From IMG/VR virus record IMGVR_UViG_3300035001_000008, positions 61,756 to 125,755 of that record: DNA of 64,000 nucleotides. One strand, given 5' to 3'. Source of the DNA: a virus. Shown here in pieces: positions 23,651-30,664 of this stretch (position 1 is the first letter of the stretch; each line of letters begins with the position of its first letter). The notes under the pieces are model-generated. The model ran no database searches. It was not told the origin of the DNA and saw only the letters and a list, made by a program, of their open reading frames with translations. Position numbers and translations under genes: made by a program.

Positions 23651-23955
23651 TGAAGCTGAATGTTAAACCTAAAATAATACTCAACGTAAAACCTAAGATG
23701 AAAAATGAAGTGATTATTTCATATTGGAATGAAGACATTATCAAAGTAGAGTGGTTGACAAAAATAGGGCAAGACTATATTAAAAAAGTTGTGGCCGATA
23801 ACTCAGACATATTACTTCCTACAAGTCTTGTTTCTTCTGATGCAAACGTTTGCTGTTTTGGTATTTCTAAAGACTACTACTTAGAAGAGGTAGTTCAAGC
23901 CATAGAACTTCAGGCACCGGATGATGTGACCGTTATTTATAACAAAGGGAATTAA
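23647..23955 (+). CDS. Hypothetical protein with internal short repeat
   Basis: 102 residues. The N-terminus carries a near-perfect repeat (LNVKPKIILNVKPKMKNEV). It then alternates strands and helices, ending PDDVTVIYNKGN. ATG overlaps the previous stop as ATGA; a second ATG follows at once. Not recognised. Confidence 0.7.
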   Translation: MMKLNVKPKIILNVKPKMKNEVIISYWNEDIIKVEWLTKIGQDYIKKVVADNSDILLPTSLVSSDANVCCFGISKDYYLEEVVQAIELQAPDDVTVIYNKGN

Positions 23956-23960
23956 CTAAA

Positions 23961-24104
23961 ATGTCTGTAAAAGAAACTGCTGACAAAATTAAATCTAAGT
24001 ATGGTTCAAAATCAAATATGCCTAGCTATGCTCAGGTATTGAGTGAACTTAAAATAGGTTTAGGTGAATACCTGTTAGCTGTTGAATGGTTAGGCTGGGA
24101 TTAA
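23961..24104 (+). CDS. Small protein
   Basis: 47 residues from ATG 23961, preceded by AAAGGGAATTAACTAAA. Starts SVKETADKIKSKYGSKSN; the C-terminus is a helix (LGEYLLAVEWLGWD). Not recognised. Closes the run before a new promoter. Confidence 0.55.
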   Translation: MSVKETADKIKSKYGSKSNMPSYAQVLSELKIGLGEYLLAVEWLGWD

Positions 24105-24134
24105 CTTCACAAAACAACCGCTTAAGTTTACGTC

Positions 24135-24159
24135 AACTTTATTTAATGTTAGATATACT
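24135..24159 (+). promoter_or_regulatory. Putative promoter with TTAGAT box
   Basis: AACTTTATTTAATGTTAGATATACTT contains the conserved box (TTTAATGTTAGAT) and a possible -10 TATACT at 24154-24159. The spacing differs from the two main classes, so confidence is lower. Confidence 0.4.
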
Positions 24160-24186
24160 TTAGAAGTACTGAAGGAGAAAGGAATT

Positions 24187-24420
24187 ATGAGTTCTAGTCT
24201 TGAGTCAAGTCTAAAACCCAACGCTCCAGCTAATTCAAGGTTTTTAACTAATACCGAACACCAAACTTTAGAAGATTACTTGGCCGCTGTTTCAGATCAT
24301 GACATTGTTAATGAAATATTCCGTAGTAAGCCTGAAGAATTGATTATGTTAGACGAAGCATACTCTCTAAAAGGAACTTTAATACCTGGACATAAAGCTG
24401 TGTTTAGACGGTTTGTTTAA
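24187..24420 (+). CDS. Hypothetical small protein
   Basis: 77 residues, AAGGAGAAAGGAATT before ATG (strong site). Polar start (SSSLESSLKPNAPANSRF), helical middle (HQTLEDYLAAVSDHDIVN). Not recognised. Own promoter and terminator. Confidence 0.7.
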   Translation: MSSSLESSLKPNAPANSRFLTNTEHQTLEDYLAAVSDHDIVNEIFRSKPEELIMLDEAYSLKGTLIPGHKAVFRRFV

Positions 24421-24445
24421 TTAACCCATCTAACCCTAAACACTT

Positions 24446-24476
24446 CACCTCTAGCCTAAAAACTAGGGGTTTTTCT
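24446..24476 (+). terminator. Rho-independent terminator
   Basis: CCTCTAG, 8-base loop, CTAGGGG with one G-T pair, then T5. It shares the CTAGGGGTTTTT arm with the terminator at 13592. Confidence 0.8.
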
Positions 24477-24487
24477 TTACCTTAACT

Positions 24488-24518
24488 TTATCTAATGCTA
24501 GACGACAAGCTATATAAT
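24488..24518 (+). promoter_or_regulatory. TTATCT-19-TATAAT promoter with CTAGAC box
   Basis: TTATCT (24488-24493), spacer with AATGCTAGAC, TATAAT (24513-24518). One of the best members of its class; TCTAATGCTAGA is a 12-bp near-palindrome. Confidence 0.75.
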
Positions 24519-24544
24519 AGTCGTATAGCAAGCAGGACAGGGAA

Positions 24545-24781
24545 ATGAAAACAGCTTACGCATCCTTTAACCATAACGCTACTCATTCAGATGAGTTTTT
24601 AGTTACTGAAGCTTATATGTCTGAACTGGGTAAGCAGTATGCCCTTGAAGGTAAGTCTTTACCTGTTAAAGTGAATCTACCAGGTAGACCCTTTCCCTTT
24701 CACATCAAGCGTTCTAGACACGAATGGGCCTGTGCTTTCACTGATAGCTATTTTGCAACTAAAAAGGACTTAAGTAAATGA
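24545..24781 (+). CDS. Hypothetical small protein
   Basis: 78 residues, AGGACAGGGAA before ATG. Starts KTAYASFNHNATHSDEF; the centre is basic and Pro-rich (VKVNLPGRPFPFHIKRSRHE). Not recognised. Overlaps the next start as ATGA. Confidence 0.7.
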   Translation: MKTAYASFNHNATHSDEFLVTEAYMSELGKQYALEGKSLPVKVNLPGRPFPFHIKRSRHEWACAFTDSYFATKKDLSK

Positions 24782-24927
24782 AATCTAAATTTGGTATTCA
24801 CAATTACAACTTAAACGGTTTAGATTCACTTGAAATTTTAAGGCTTGCTGTATATCAGCAAAAGTTAGCTAATGATTACATTGCTAAGCTTGAATCTCAG
24901 TTAGATGAACTATTGGATAAGGATTAA
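24778..24927 (+). CDS. Small helical protein
   Basis: 49 residues from ATG 24778 (ATGA overlap). Starts KSKFGIHNYNLNGLDSLEIL; helical end YIAKLESQLDELLDKD suggests a short coiled coil. Not recognised. Confidence 0.6.
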   Translation: MKSKFGIHNYNLNGLDSLEILRLAVYQQKLANDYIAKLESQLDELLDKD

Positions 24928-24932
24928 ATTAA

Positions 24933-25085
24933 ATGCAAGTAACATTTAAGCATGGTAATTCTCAAACTGTTTCAGAAATACCTGAATCTGATTGTGAGGA
25001 TGTTACCCTTAATTTAATTAAAGATAAGGCTAGAGAAATTAAATTGAGTTGTGGTGTAAAAGTTAGTTGGGAAATTGTGAAATGA
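24933..25085 (+). CDS. Small protein
   Basis: 50 residues from ATG 24933, leader AAGGATTAAATTAA. Starts QVTFKHGNSQTVSEIPESD; a helix LIKDKAREIKLSCG leads to a final strand KVSWEIVK. Not recognised. Overlaps the next start as ATGA. Confidence 0.6.
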   Translation: MQVTFKHGNSQTVSEIPESDCEDVTLNLIKDKAREIKLSCGVKVSWEIVK

Positions 25086-25240
25086 CAAAGATTGTTTATG
25101 AAATATGGATACGCAATCAGAATAACCCAGATTGGCGCAAGATGGATCAAACAAGAGATTCAATGCAGTCTGCCCTAAGTCTTTCTTCCATTATGGAAAA
25201 GAAAGGGTTTGAAGTAGATATACGTGAAGTGTCACTATGA
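25082..25240 (+). CDS. Small protein
   Basis: 52 residues from ATG 25082 (ATGA overlap at both ends). Starts TKIVYEIWIRNQNNPDWRK and ends EKKGFEVDIREVSL. Not recognised. The chain of exact overlaps from 24545 to 25237 argues that all five genes are real. Confidence 0.6.
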   Translation: MTKIVYEIWIRNQNNPDWRKMDQTRDSMQSALSLSSIMEKKGFEVDIREVSL

Positions 25241-25491
25241 AACAACCAATCTACGTTGTCATATATGATCCTACTTTTCCAGGTGTGAATAGGCTTTACT
25301 TAAACGACTCTAACCAATGGGTACAATGCTTTAATGATGCTGCTACATTCTATGATGGGGAATCAGCCAGTACCGCTAGGGATGCGCAAATAAGGACTAT
25401 AAAAAATAACCCTAATCCAACTATCAAGAATAATATTGCTTCAATTAAGGCTAGAATTTTTATTAAAGATGTAGCCGTTGAATCTTTTTAA
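25237..25491 (+). CDS. Hypothetical small protein
   Basis: 84 residues. Strand-rich start (QPIYVVIYDPTFPGVNRLYL), Trp/Asp-rich middle, basic C-terminus (IKNNIASIKARIFIKD). Not recognised. Last gene of the overlap chain. Confidence 0.65.
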   Translation: MKQPIYVVIYDPTFPGVNRLYLNDSNQWVQCFNDAATFYDGESASTARDAQIRTIKNNPNPTIKNNIASIKARIFIKDVAVESF

Positions 25492-25544
25492 TTAAATCCC
25501 CTCACACTAACTTTATTAAATCAGAGCATGTCTTTACGTTAGCT

Positions 25545-25575
25545 TTGCCTATTGTTAAATAGAGTGAGAGATAAT
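25545..25575 (+). promoter_or_regulatory. TTGCCT-19-GATAAT promoter
   Basis: TTGCCT (25545-25550), spacer with ATTGTTAAAT, GATAAT (25570-25575). A class member with TTAAAT in the box position. Confidence 0.65.
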
Positions 25576-25602
25576 AGATACATACAGCAAGGACACTTAA
25601 AA

Positions 25603-25839
25603 ATGAACATTCCTCAGCAGCTAACCAATTCAATCGAAACTTCTAATAAAGTAAGAATTGGTAAGACTACCTACGATATTCTTTCAGTGTCTAACACCTT
25701 TGGTTTCCTAACCTTTACCATTCAGGCGCATAAGCGCAATCAAACTAAATCTTTAATGCAGCAAGATGCTTCTTTTGTTTTAATGACCGACGGCAAACGC
25801 TCAACAATGCCTAAGTTTGTAACCCCTGAGTTTATCTAA
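25603..25839 (+). CDS. Hypothetical small basic protein
   Basis: 78 residues from ATG 25603, chosen because AAGGACAC precedes it and the promoter at 25545-25575 lies upstream; an in-frame TTG at 25552 would fall inside the promoter. Strand-rich (KVRIGKTTYDILSVSNTFGF) with a basic centre (IQAHKRNQTKSLMQQD). Not recognised. Confidence 0.7.
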   Translation: MNIPQQLTNSIETSNKVRIGKTTYDILSVSNTFGFLTFTIQAHKRNQTKSLMQQDASFVLMTDGKRSTMPKFVTPEFI

Positions 25840-25867
25840 CTTTAAGCGCCCTAAGGCGCAATTAATA

Positions 25868-25897
25868 AACCCCTCTAGATAACTGGAGGGGTTTTAA
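25868..25897. terminator. Bidirectional terminator between convergent genes
   Basis: AAACCCCTC and GAGGGGTTTT flank a 10-base loop, with A and T runs on either side, between the plus gene ending at 25839 and the minus gene ending at 25900. A smaller GCGCC-CTAA-GGCGC hairpin lies just before it. Confidence 0.8.
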
Positions 25898-25899
25898 GT

Positions 25900-26106
25900 T
25901 TAAGGAATATCAATCATTTCAGCTACACCACGTAAGATAGCAGCACACTTAAACCGCCATTCAGTTAAGCTGAAAATCCACATTAAACCGGCAGGGTCAG
26001 TACGCCACCATTCATCTTGCACAGCTTTATAAAAATCAGCGATAAGCTGTTTATTTAACTCAGCTTCATTGCCTAATTGTTGCCAAACATTAGATTCATT
26101 TTGCAT
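25900..26106 (-). CDS. Hypothetical small protein
   Basis: 68 residues, AAAGGATTACC before ATG. Five Trp in a helical chain (SNVWQQLGNEAELNKQLIAD; DEWWRTDPAGLMWIFSLTEW). Not recognised. It lies alone between a terminator and the rightward zinc-ribbon/GIY-YIG gene. Confidence 0.7.
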   Translation of the reverse strand: MQNESNVWQQLGNEAELNKQLIADFYKAVQDEWWRTDPAGLMWIFSLTEWRFKCAAILRGVAEMIDIP

Positions 26107-26177
26107 AGGTAATCCTTTAATTTATGGGCATAGCCTGTATAATGTCATATAATTATTATATAGCATTAAATACTTGA

Positions 26178-27032
26178 ATGAAGTATACGGAAGATGTGAT
26201 TAAAGAGTTTTGTCAGGAGAATGGCTTAACCTTTAATGGGATTGTTTCAAAGCAAGGTACTAACCAACTTATTAGAAAAGTTGACGTAACATGCCATTGT
26301 GGGCACCGATACGACATAATGCCCACAATGCTTATAAAATCTAAAGTGTCGTGCAATAAGTGTAAATATATAAAAGTTAGAACGACAAGTGCTAGTGATA
26401 TACAGCAATTAGCTGAGGATAGAGGGTATACATACGTAAAAGAGGTTAGTCTTAACCGCCGTAGATTTATAGACTTAGTTTGCCCATCTAAGCATGAAGT
26501 AACTCTTAGAGTTGATCATTTTGTGAGCGGTAGTGGTTGTGGATATTGTAAAAAGAACGTCAAACATTCCTATGAGTTTGTTAGACAAACTATAGAGTCC
26601 GAGGATGGATACACGCTTCTATCAACCGAATATATTAATGAACACACACCCCTGTTAGTAGAGTGTCCCAAAGGACATACATGCCAACCTAACCTTTCAA
26701 ATTGGGTAAAAGGTAATAGATGCTCTACTTGCTCTGGTGCAAATTTTACACTAGCCCCTGCGTCTGTTTATTACGTTAGGTTTGACACTAAATTGGGGCC
26801 GATGTATAAAATAGGTATCACCAGTCATAAAAACGCCGAAGATAGGTTTTACCGTGAAAATATACCTTTTAGAGTTCTATCGGAATCTAGGTATATGTCT
26901 AGAGAATTTGCATTGTTGGAAGAACGCAGTATCTTAAATAAATACGAAAAATTTAGATATAAAGGAGAACCTTTACTCTTATCTGGCAGCACTGAACTAT
27001 TTACAAAAGATGTATTAAATCTAGATGTCTAG
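26178..27032 (+). CDS. Zinc-ribbon repeat/GIY-YIG-like endonuclease (paralogue of 47560)
   Basis: 284 residues. The N-terminal 190 residues hold repeated treble-clef or ribbon units: CHCGH ... CNKC, CPSKHE ... CGYC, CPKGH ... CSTC. The C-terminal domain is GIY-YIG-like (VYYVRFD ... MYKIGITSH, with LLEERSILNKYEKFRYKGEP). The last 95 residues match the protein at 47560-48600 closely (KYKGxPxL.SGxTELFTxDVLxLD). Such proteins are probable mobile DNA-cutting elements. It is the only plus-strand gene in this leftward region and abuts the terminase-small-like gene tail to tail, one base apart. TGTATAAT at 26136-26143 may be its promoter. Confidence 0.75.
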   Translation: MKYTEDVIKEFCQENGLTFNGIVSKQGTNQLIRKVDVTCHCGHRYDIMPTMLIKSKVSCNKCKYIKVRTTSASDIQQLAEDRGYTYVKEVSLNRRRFIDLVCPSKHEVTLRVDHFVSGSGCGYCKKNVKHSYEFVRQTIESEDGYTLLSTEYINEHTPLLVECPKGHTCQPNLSNWVKGNRCSTCSGANFTLAPASVYYVRFDTKLGPMYKIGITSHKNAEDRFYRENIPFRVLSESRYMSREFALLEERSILNKYEKFRYKGEPLLLSGSTELFTKDVLNLDV

Positions 27033-27033
27033 A

Positions 27034-27528
27034 TTATTCTTTTTCGTCTAAACTCTGTAAGAGAGTATCAATACCCCAGGCATGATCCATTTTCTCTAAA
27101 GCTGAACTGCTTACCTTATCGTAAACCTCAATCAGTTTAAGCATTTCTTGGGGCTTAAGATCTTCTACATCAATAGTAGTAAGCCATTGCTTAGCGAGGG
27201 AGTGCATTGAGTCTGAAATCTCCCACAGGCTCTTACCAAGCTTGTAGGTACACTCTCTGATGTAATCTACTTCCTTAGCGTGTTCTACCTTTTTAAGATA
27301 GAGAATGGTAGCGTCTAAACCATCCTTAAATGCTGACAACCTACGCCATTTGACTAGCGTTTGCTGTGACATATTAATACGCTTAGCCACCTCTTTATCA
27401 GTAATCCCTGGAGTACTGGCTAAGTAAAAAATAGCGTGAATCTGCTTAGCATTAAGACCTTTACCATTCAAAAATGATAGGTCAGATGCTAAGTCAGTAT
27501 TTTCTGCTAAATTTTGGTTTTGTGTCAT
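27034..27528 (-). CDS. Terminase small subunit-like HTH protein
   Basis: 164 residues. LNAKQIHAIFYLASTPG is followed by the HTH TDKEVAKRINMSQQTLVKWR (about 39-58), then AFKDGLDATILYLKK. This resembles the N-terminal region of phBC6A51-type small terminase subunits. The rest is helical, as expected for an oligomerising domain. In that role it would recognise the packaging site and feed DNA to TerL. It lies about 18 kb from terL, which is unusual, so a transcription regulator is the main alternative. Confidence 0.55.
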   Translation of the reverse strand: MTQNQNLAENTDLASDLSFLNGKGLNAKQIHAIFYLASTPGITDKEVAKRINMSQQTLVKWRRLSAFKDGLDATILYLKKVEHAKEVDYIRECTYKLGKSLWEISDSMHSLAKQWLTTIDVEDLKPQEMLKLIEVYDKVSSSALEKMDHAWGIDTLLQSLDEKE

Positions 27529-27559
27529 TAGTTAAATTACTTTTGGGTAAATTTTACCC

Positions 27560-27808
27560 TTATCCTATTTCAATCTCACCGTCGTCATCATCAATGATGA
27601 ATGTAGGCTCATCTATTTCTCTACCCTGTTGCAAAAGGTCTAATGAATCATTCCAGATACAGGTAGCTAAATCTAGTATAGCGCCTTCACTTAATCTAAT
27701 TTTATTAGACTTAAGCCCTGCTTTTATCTGAGCAACAGTATCAACCATCAGTTTAGTTTTGAACTGATGATTAATTAAAAATAAATCAGTTGGGTTTGAT
27801 GGTGTCAT
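27560..27808 (-). CDS. Hypothetical acidic small protein
   Basis: 82 residues, starting TPSNPTDLFLINHQFKTKL, helical centre (VDTVAQIKAGLKSNKIRLSE), with a very acidic end (IIDDDDGEIEIG). Not recognised. It is directly upstream of the terminase-small-like gene in the same direction. Confidence 0.7.
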   Translation of the reverse strand: MTPSNPTDLFLINHQFKTKLMVDTVAQIKAGLKSNKIRLSEGAILDLATCIWNDSLDLLQQGREIDEPTFIIDDDDGEIEIG

Positions 27809-27827
27809 TGTTTTATTATAGATTAAA

Positions 27828-27856
27828 TAAAAAACCTCTGTTGTGATCAGAGGTAG
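27828..27856 (-). terminator. Leftward terminator
   Basis: On the minus strand CCTCTG, 7-base loop, CAGAGG, T6. It lies just after the 46-residue gene and so ends the 27866-29512 transcript. Confidence 0.85.
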
Positions 27857-27865
27857 GGAGTTGAT

Positions 27866-28006
27866 TTAATACATATCAAGAACTGTAATGTATCTGTCCT
27901 TTGATTTGTCATATATTTCAGCTCCTTCATCAAGTAGATCTCTTAGTCTACGAGGATGAATCGTTTCAACTTCCAGTGTTTGACCTTTAAGCTTAATTAC
28001 AAACAT
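27866..28006 (-). CDS. Small protein
   Basis: 46 residues from ATG 28006, with AAAGGAGATTGAAA upstream. Starts FVIKLKGQTLEVETIHPRR and ends YDKSKDRYITVLDMY, a compact alpha/beta pattern. Not recognised. Placed between a coupled gene set and a terminator, which supports it as the last gene of the operon. Confidence 0.6.
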   Translation of the reverse strand: MFVIKLKGQTLEVETIHPRRLRDLLDEGAEIYDKSKDRYITVLDMY

Positions 28007-28019
28007 TTTCAATCTCCTT

Positions 28020-28439
28020 TTATTTAAGTGACACAGCCAATTCAGGTACTATCTCAGTAATCTCAGTTACTCTACTGTCATATTCCTTTTGAAGCGCTTT
28101 AAGGCGCTTTGAGGTAGTTAACAAATTAAGTTGAGCTTGTAAGTCTTCAATCTGCTGAGTAACCGCATCAATACCAGCAGCATTACTCAATTGAATACGT
28201 TCAATCTCAGAATCAATATCTTGTTTAATAGAATCTAAATCTGAATCAGTTTCAGGCGTAGGTTTAACGTTCTTAAGCCTGATAGTAACACTGCCACCAT
28301 CCAAAGGAATTTTAGCTTTATCATTCTCAGCCTTAAAAGCTAAAGCTTCATCAAGTGCCAATTCTTTTTGAAACTTAAATTTAGATTCAAGTTCCTCTAA
28401 TTGAGATTTGAGTGTAATTAACTGTTGTAAGTTTTCCAT
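28020..28439 (-). CDS. Coiled-coil protein
   Basis: 139 residues, largely heptad-patterned helix in two segments (about 5-40 and 75-125; LEELESKFKFQKEL-like and ITEIVPELAVSLK end). A short basic strand segment lies between (GGSVTIRLKNVKPTP). The acidic 2-helix design suggests an antiparallel coiled coil with a scaffold or adaptor role. Not recognised. Starts immediately after the upstream stop. Confidence 0.7.
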   Translation of the reverse strand: MENLQQLITLKSQLEELESKFKFQKELALDEALAFKAENDKAKIPLDGGSVTIRLKNVKPTPETDSDLDSIKQDIDSEIERIQLSNAAGIDAVTQQIEDLQAQLNLLTTSKRLKALQKEYDSRVTEITEIVPELAVSLK

Positions 28440-28847
28440 TTATTTCCCTAACTGCATTACTTTACTAGCAAACTGATTAGAGTCCATTGAACTATCTTTT
28501 TGAAATTCCCAGTTCAATGTAGAAAACAATTCTTTTTGATGTGGAGTTAGGCTTTTCTTAATAACTTCAATTACATAAGCAACACCACAATTTTCTTTAG
28601 CGGTAAAGCTGATAATTTCAACAGGGGCTACTCCACTAACAACAGAACCTAAAGGCATTTCACTTTTAACAACTACATCAGTCAGTAAGTGAGTAACGGG
28701 TTCCTTTTCACTGGATGCTACATGCTTAACTGATTCAGGGTTAGTGATTGGATTACCAGATTTAGCCCATGATGATGCATTGCCTTTTACGATGTAGTAA
28801 CTATCCCCTAAAGGGGTAGCGTTATATCTAACAATGTAAGTATCCAT
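28440..28847 (-). CDS. Hypothetical protein
   Basis: 135 residues, beta-rich with conserved-looking Gly turns (DTYIVRYNATPLGDSYYIVK; LTDVVVKSEMPLGSVVSG), then a helical end (TPHQKELFSTLNWEFQK). Not recognised. It lies in the leftward operon between the coiled-coil protein and the 155-residue basic protein. Confidence 0.7.
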   Translation of the reverse strand: MDTYIVRYNATPLGDSYYIVKGNASSWAKSGNPITNPESVKHVASSEKEPVTHLLTDVVVKSEMPLGSVVSGVAPVEIISFTAKENCGVAYVIEVIKKSLTPHQKELFSTLNWEFQKDSSMDSNQFASKVMQLGK

Positions 28848-28851
28848 TTAT

Positions 28852-29319
28852 TTAATTAGGTAGGGGATCTTGAGAGGTAAACCAGATTGGACTGTATCGA
28901 TATTTATTTAGAAATAGATTAAGGCAACTTGAGTAAGCTTCATAGCTGATGTCGCGTTGATTAAAACGTACTCTCTGCCGATTACATTCAATTGCCGCTT
29001 TAAGTTCAGCAATCTTACATTTCAATTGGTCAGTACCTTTCAACTTACCAACCTCATCCTTACATTTTGAATGAGGAAAGTAATTAACTTCCTCAGCGTG
29101 TAGAGTATCGTTACCATGCTTGATTGTGATAGAGCCTGATAGCCTTACGTGAGGGCCAGGGGTAGCACTGGAGGTGTAACGGCCAGTATTAGGCCAAATA
29201 GCTTTGTTATCTTCTAGCAAGGACTCATACCATTGCAGGTATAGACCTGCTTTCTCTTGGTTGTATCCTTTGATATTGAATACTTCGCGAAGGGGTCTAT
29301 TAGTCGCTTTAGTGTGCAT
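28852..29319 (-). CDS. Hypothetical basic protein
   Basis: 155 residues. Basic with five Cys and many Arg (CKIAELKAAIECNRQRVRFN; YSSCLNLFLNKYRYSP). TSSATPGPHVRLSGSITIKH suggests a short sheet. Not recognised. First in the operon after the 62-residue gene; gaps are under five bases. Confidence 0.7.
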   Translation of the reverse strand: MHTKATNRPLREVFNIKGYNQEKAGLYLQWYESLLEDNKAIWPNTGRYTSSATPGPHVRLSGSITIKHGNDTLHAEEVNYFPHSKCKDEVGKLKGTDQLKCKIAELKAAIECNRQRVRFNQRDISYEAYSSCLNLFLNKYRYSPIWFTSQDPLPN

Positions 29320-29323
29320 TACT

Positions 29324-29512
29324 TTAATAAGTTGATAGGGTAGTTTGTTCAGCTTTAGTTAAGGGTAGATATTTAAGAAACTCTCTACCAGCTTTCGTTT
29401 GCATCAAGTTAGTTTTAATTTGCTTTTGTTCAGCTAAAGGTAGCCGATAGTAGATGTATTGGACATCAACTACTGAACCTCGGTTATGGATTAAATTTAA
29501 GCAGTCTTGCAT
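29324..29512 (-). CDS. Hypothetical small basic protein
   Basis: 62 residues. Helical (QDCLNLIHNRG; LAEQKQIKTNLMQTKAGREF). Not recognised. It has AAAGGACT before ATG and a canonical TTGCAC-17-TACAAT promoter 26 bases upstream, so it leads the 27866-29512 transcript. Confidence 0.7.
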   Translation of the reverse strand: MQDCLNLIHNRGSVVDVQYIYYRLPLAEQKQIKTNLMQTKAGREFLKYLPLTKAEQTTLSTY

Positions 29513-29537
29513 AGTCCTTTAATGTATCGTCTATTTA

Positions 29538-29566
29538 ATTGTATCTAATGATTGTCCAATGTGCAA
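29538..29566 (-). promoter_or_regulatory. Leftward TTGCAC-17-TACAAT promoter
   Basis: On the minus strand TTGCAC, then ATTGGACA, ATTAGA at the end of the 17-base spacer, then TACAAT. It drives the 29512-27866 transcript. Confidence 0.65.
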
Positions 29567-29597
29567 CAAAAAACCCTAAGTATTTTACTCAGGGTTA
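29567..29597 (-). terminator. Leftward terminator
   Basis: On the minus strand AACCCTGAG, 7-base loop, CTTAGGGTT, T run. It separates the 29625-30594 transcript from the next leftward promoter. Confidence 0.8.
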
Positions 29598-29624
29598 AAG
29601 ACAAAGGATTTAATTTAAGTTGAT

Positions 29625-29816
29625 TTAATCTTGGGTATCACTCTCTACATCGTTTTCATCAGAGGATTTAGAAAATAGAGAGACTACACCTCCAGCCCAA
29701 ATACTTAGACTTAACAGGTCAATACTGTTACCTGCTTTCAAATCTAGAATCATTTGAATGAATAGGGCTACTAGAGCAATAGCCATTACACTACGGAGAA
29801 TATACTTAAGTTCCAT
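29625..29816 (-). CDS. Small two-span membrane protein (holin-sized)
   Basis: 63 residues. Two hydrophobic segments, about 8-26 (SVMAIALVALFIQMIL) and 34-47 (LLSLSIWAGGVVSLF), with an acidic tail (SSDENDVESDTQD). Size and topology would fit a holin or a membrane-depolarising effector, but no lysozyme is beside it, so this is only a possibility. Overlaps the upstream gene by 11 bases. Confidence 0.7.
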   Translation of the reverse strand: MELKYILRSVMAIALVALFIQMILDLKAGNSIDLLSLSIWAGGVVSLFSKSSDENDVESDTQD

Positions 29817-29955
29817 CCGATACCTTTTGGTTAGTTACTTCAAAATTAACAGAATCAAAAGCATCTACATTTTCAATATACCTACCATCGGACATTCTGC
29901 GCATCCATAGTTGATTCATTACCCAGATGTAATCTGAATCAGTTTGCTTAGGCAT
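29806..29955 (-). CDS. Small protein
   Basis: 49 residues from ATG 29955, GGTAGATTTGAAAA upstream. Polar with several Trp and Met (DSDYIWVMNQLWMRRMSDG). Not recognised. The 11-base overlap with the membrane-protein start supports it. Confidence 0.55.
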   Translation of the reverse strand: MPKQTDSDYIWVMNQLWMRRMSDGRYIENVDAFDSVNFEVTNQKVSDGT

Positions 29956-29973
29956 TTTTCAAATCTACCTTAA

Positions 29974-30186
29974 TTAATAGCATCCGTAGCCCATTTCGAT
30001 AACGATTTCAGCTAAACGACCTTCACAATCTGCACAGTTTTCAACATTATCACTATCAATAGATGTCAAACATGGGCCTAAGTTTATATCCCTTAGATAA
30101 CCACCTCCATTAAATCCATCTAAAATCATTACTTCAAAATCGCCATCAATTTTATTTAAGCGTTCAATCAATTTAGACTTAAGCAT
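29974..30186 (-). CDS. Small acidic Cys-containing protein
   Basis: 70 residues from ATG 30186, with GGGAAG upstream; an in-frame TTG at 30225 would overlap the previous gene by 47 bases. Contains NVENCADCEGRLAEI (one CxxC) and a Gly-rich turn (DGFNGGGYLRDINLGPC). Not recognised. Confidence 0.65.
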   Translation of the reverse strand: MLKSKLIERLNKIDGDFEVMILDGFNGGGYLRDINLGPCLTSIDSDNVENCADCEGRLAEIVIEMGYGCY

Positions 30187-30406
30187 TATTAAAAACTTCC
30201 CATATTTCAGTTTGACAAGGTTCAATCTCTATATCTAGCTCAGTCCCGGCAAAGGTTACTAATTTAAGTGATATTGGATTAATCAAAAACACTCCAGTTT
30301 GAGTAAATGCAACTAAAAGACCACCAGACCATTCACCTTGAATAAAAGCAGGATGTTTACCTGATTCAGTTAAAACATAGATGTCGGGTGGTCTAGGTAA
30401 ACGCAT
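30179..30406 (-). CDS. Hypothetical small beta protein
   Basis: 75 residues. Strand-rich (DIYVLTESGKHPAFIQGEWS; GVFLINPISLKLVTFAGTEL), like a small barrel. Not recognised. Eight-base overlap with the next gene. Confidence 0.65.
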   Translation of the reverse strand: MRLPRPPDIYVLTESGKHPAFIQGEWSGGLLVAFTQTGVFLINPISLKLVTFAGTELDIEIEPCQTEIWEVFNNA

Positions 30407-30408
30407 AC

Positions 30409-30594
30409 CTACAGGCTTTTAATTTGAGTAAGCATCGATTCAGCCATGCAAAAAGCCATAGCGGCTAGAGCATCTGTTTGTGCCATAGGAGTAAGGCTAG
30501 TATCATATTTATGATTTGCTAGAAGAATCGTCATGCACTCAATAGCTAAATTGATATGTGCATCACTACCATAGCTGTAATCAGTTTTAGACAT
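30409..30594 (-). CDS. Hypothetical small helical protein
   Basis: 61 residues from ATG 30594, preceded by GGAAATTAAAA; the earlier in-frame codons overlap the promoter. Helical with three Cys/Met-rich segments (IECMTILLANH; ALAAMAFCMAESML). Not recognised. First gene of the leftward transcript. Confidence 0.65.
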   Translation of the reverse strand: MSKTDYSYGSDAHINLAIECMTILLANHKYDTSLTPMAQTDALAAMAFCMAESMLTQIKSL

Positions 30595-30619
30595 TTTTAA
30601 TTTCCATACACATGCGCAC

Positions 30620-30648
30620 ATTCTAGCTTAACTCTGTCTAATATGCAA
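30620..30648 (-). promoter_or_regulatory. Leftward TTGCAT-17-TAGAAT promoter with TTAGAC box
   Basis: On the minus strand TTGCAT, ATTAGACAG, spacer total 17, TAGAAT. It is divergent from the rightward promoter at 30665 and a strong class member. Confidence 0.7.
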
Positions 30649-30664
30649 CACATTCATTCAAGGG

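Noticed and set aside
24962-25150. 62-codon leftward frame
   Set aside because: Two well-coupled rightward genes (24933 and 25082) with ATGA overlaps explain the same bases.
29625-29816. Definite holin call
   Set aside because: Two hydrophobic segments and small size are suggestive, but no endolysin or spanin is near and sequence alone cannot decide.
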